A DNA stretch of 6,361 nt from Porticoccaceae bacterium UBA1117. Its GTDB lineage: Bacteria > Pseudomonadota > Gammaproteobacteria > Pseudomonadales > Porticoccaceae. Below the pieces are notes generated by a model that had not been told where the DNA came from, ran no database searches, and worked only from the letters and a program-made list of their open reading frames with translations. A program made the translations under genes and the position numbers. Of the stretch, positions 6,192-6,361 are shown in pieces; position 1 is the stretch's first letter; every line of letters begins with the position of its first letter. The stretch spans positions 18,439 to 24,799 of the forward strand of contig DCBC01000098.1 of NCBI GenBank assembly GCA_002313335.1, read 5' to 3'.

Positions 6192-6232
6192 GGTAACACA
6201 GGGTGAGGCCTGTGAATAAAGATGTCGTTACC
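6192..6232. repeat. Nested inverted repeats in the lipoprotein upstream region
   Basis: CACAGG (6197-6202) and CCTGTG (6209-6214) enclose a 6-base loop. They lie inside a wider pair, GGTAAC (6192-6197) and GTTACC (6227-6232), sharing one base. The structure sits about 50-90 bases before the lipoprotein ATG on the minus strand. It may be a leader hairpin or a protein-binding site. The promoter of the lipoprotein gene could not be placed with confidence; TTGCGT...TTTATT (6240-6212, minus strand, 17 bp apart) is only a faint candidate. Confidence 0.35.
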
Positions 6233-6283
6233 ATTGAACGCAAAAAAAACAGTCTTTGTCGAATAAAGAGTACATAGATTGCT

Positions 6284-6299
6284 AAGGATGAAAATCCTT
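6284..6299. repeat. Small hairpin AAGGAT/ATCCTT with a GAAA loop
   Basis: AAGGAT (6284-6289) and ATCCTT (6294-6299) pair perfectly around GAAA on the plus strand, a stable GNRA-type loop in RNA; the minus strand would have TTTC instead. No T run follows on either strand. It lies between the tRNA terminator and the lipoprotein leader and has no clear role. Confidence 0.3.
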
Positions 6300-6306
6300 C
6301 AGAGAC

Positions 6307-6336
6307 AAAAAAACCTCACTACAAAAGCAAGGTTTT
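6307..6336 (-). terminator. Intrinsic terminator behind the tRNA
   Basis: On the minus strand, AAAACCTTGCT (6336-6326) pairs with AGTGAGGTTTT (6320-6310) through 11 pairs, two of them G-U, with a 5-base loop, and then more T's (A run 6307-6313 on the plus strand). It begins 6 bases after the CCA of the tRNA, so it ends the tRNA transcript before the lipoprotein gene. Confidence 0.85.
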
Positions 6337-6342
6337 AATGTT

Positions 6343-6361
6343 TGGTACCAGTGGCCGGACT
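6343..6361 (-). tRNA. tRNA 3' end, probably tRNA-Leu (truncated by the window edge)
   Basis: Read on the minus strand, the last 19 bases give AGT (end of the T loop), CCGGC (3' half of the T stem), CACTGGT (3' half of the acceptor stem), A (discriminator) and an encoded CCA. Every segment has the correct tRNA length, and a terminator follows at once. Discriminator A and an acceptor ending GGT, which would form a G1-U72 pair if the tRNA starts with G, fit some tRNA-Leu species, but the anticodon lies outside the window, so the amino acid is a guess. Confidence 0.75.

Noticed and set aside
5390..6206. Plus-strand short open frames opposite the lipoprotein gene
   Set aside because: The minus-strand gene has a signal peptide, lipobox and good ribosome site; the opposite frames have none of these.

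Overview
The window holds ordinary chromosomal genes of a gammaproteobacterium, probably a marine one. The evidence is a TrhO-type tRNA hydroxylase, a YeaC-like (DUF1315) small protein, a quinone-type PyrD with an N-terminal membrane helix, a moderate G+C content, and good AGGG/GAGG ribosome sites before several starts. The species cannot be named from the sequence. I see no transposase, integrase, CRISPR array or phage gene.

Left part, plus strand (1-2435): the last 60 codons of an N-acyl-D-amino-acid deacylase-like amidohydrolase, then trhO (tRNA U34 hydroxylase, rhodanese family), then a 332-aa amidohydrolase of the COG3618 / amidohydro_2 type. The third gene stands after a 128-bp gap without a clear terminator, so it could be read through from trhO or have its own weak promoter.

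Middle part, minus strand (3985 down to 2411): a promoter overlapped by a perfect 9-bp inverted repeat drives a PyrD-like dihydroorotate dehydrogenase. Four bases after its stop comes a 65-aa DUF1315/YeaC-like gene. A hairpin straddles that gene's stop codon, and a good intrinsic terminator closes the unit. The PyrD carries the class 2 membrane helix but has Cys, as in class 1 enzymes, where class 2 enzymes use Ser.

A 545-bp AT-rich divergent intergenic region (3914-4458) separates pyrD from a plus-strand homocysteine S-methyltransferase gene, which has a short hairpin just before its start codon. A 43-bp gap with a long hairpin separates that gene from a convergent minus-strand lipoprotein gene. 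The lipoprotein seems to be two tandem lipocalin-like beta domains. Upstream of it on the minus strand lie several inverted repeats, a strong terminator, and the last 19 bases (with encoded CCA) of a tRNA, probably tRNA-Leu, that runs off the window edge.

The genes do not form one pathway: tRNA modification, pyrimidine synthesis, methionine synthesis and hydrolase functions sit side by side. I did not find a convincing new multi-gene system. The most interesting points are the unusual catalytic residues in PyrD and in the COG3618 amidohydrolase, the operator-like repeat at the pyrD promoter, and the two-domain lipoprotein.
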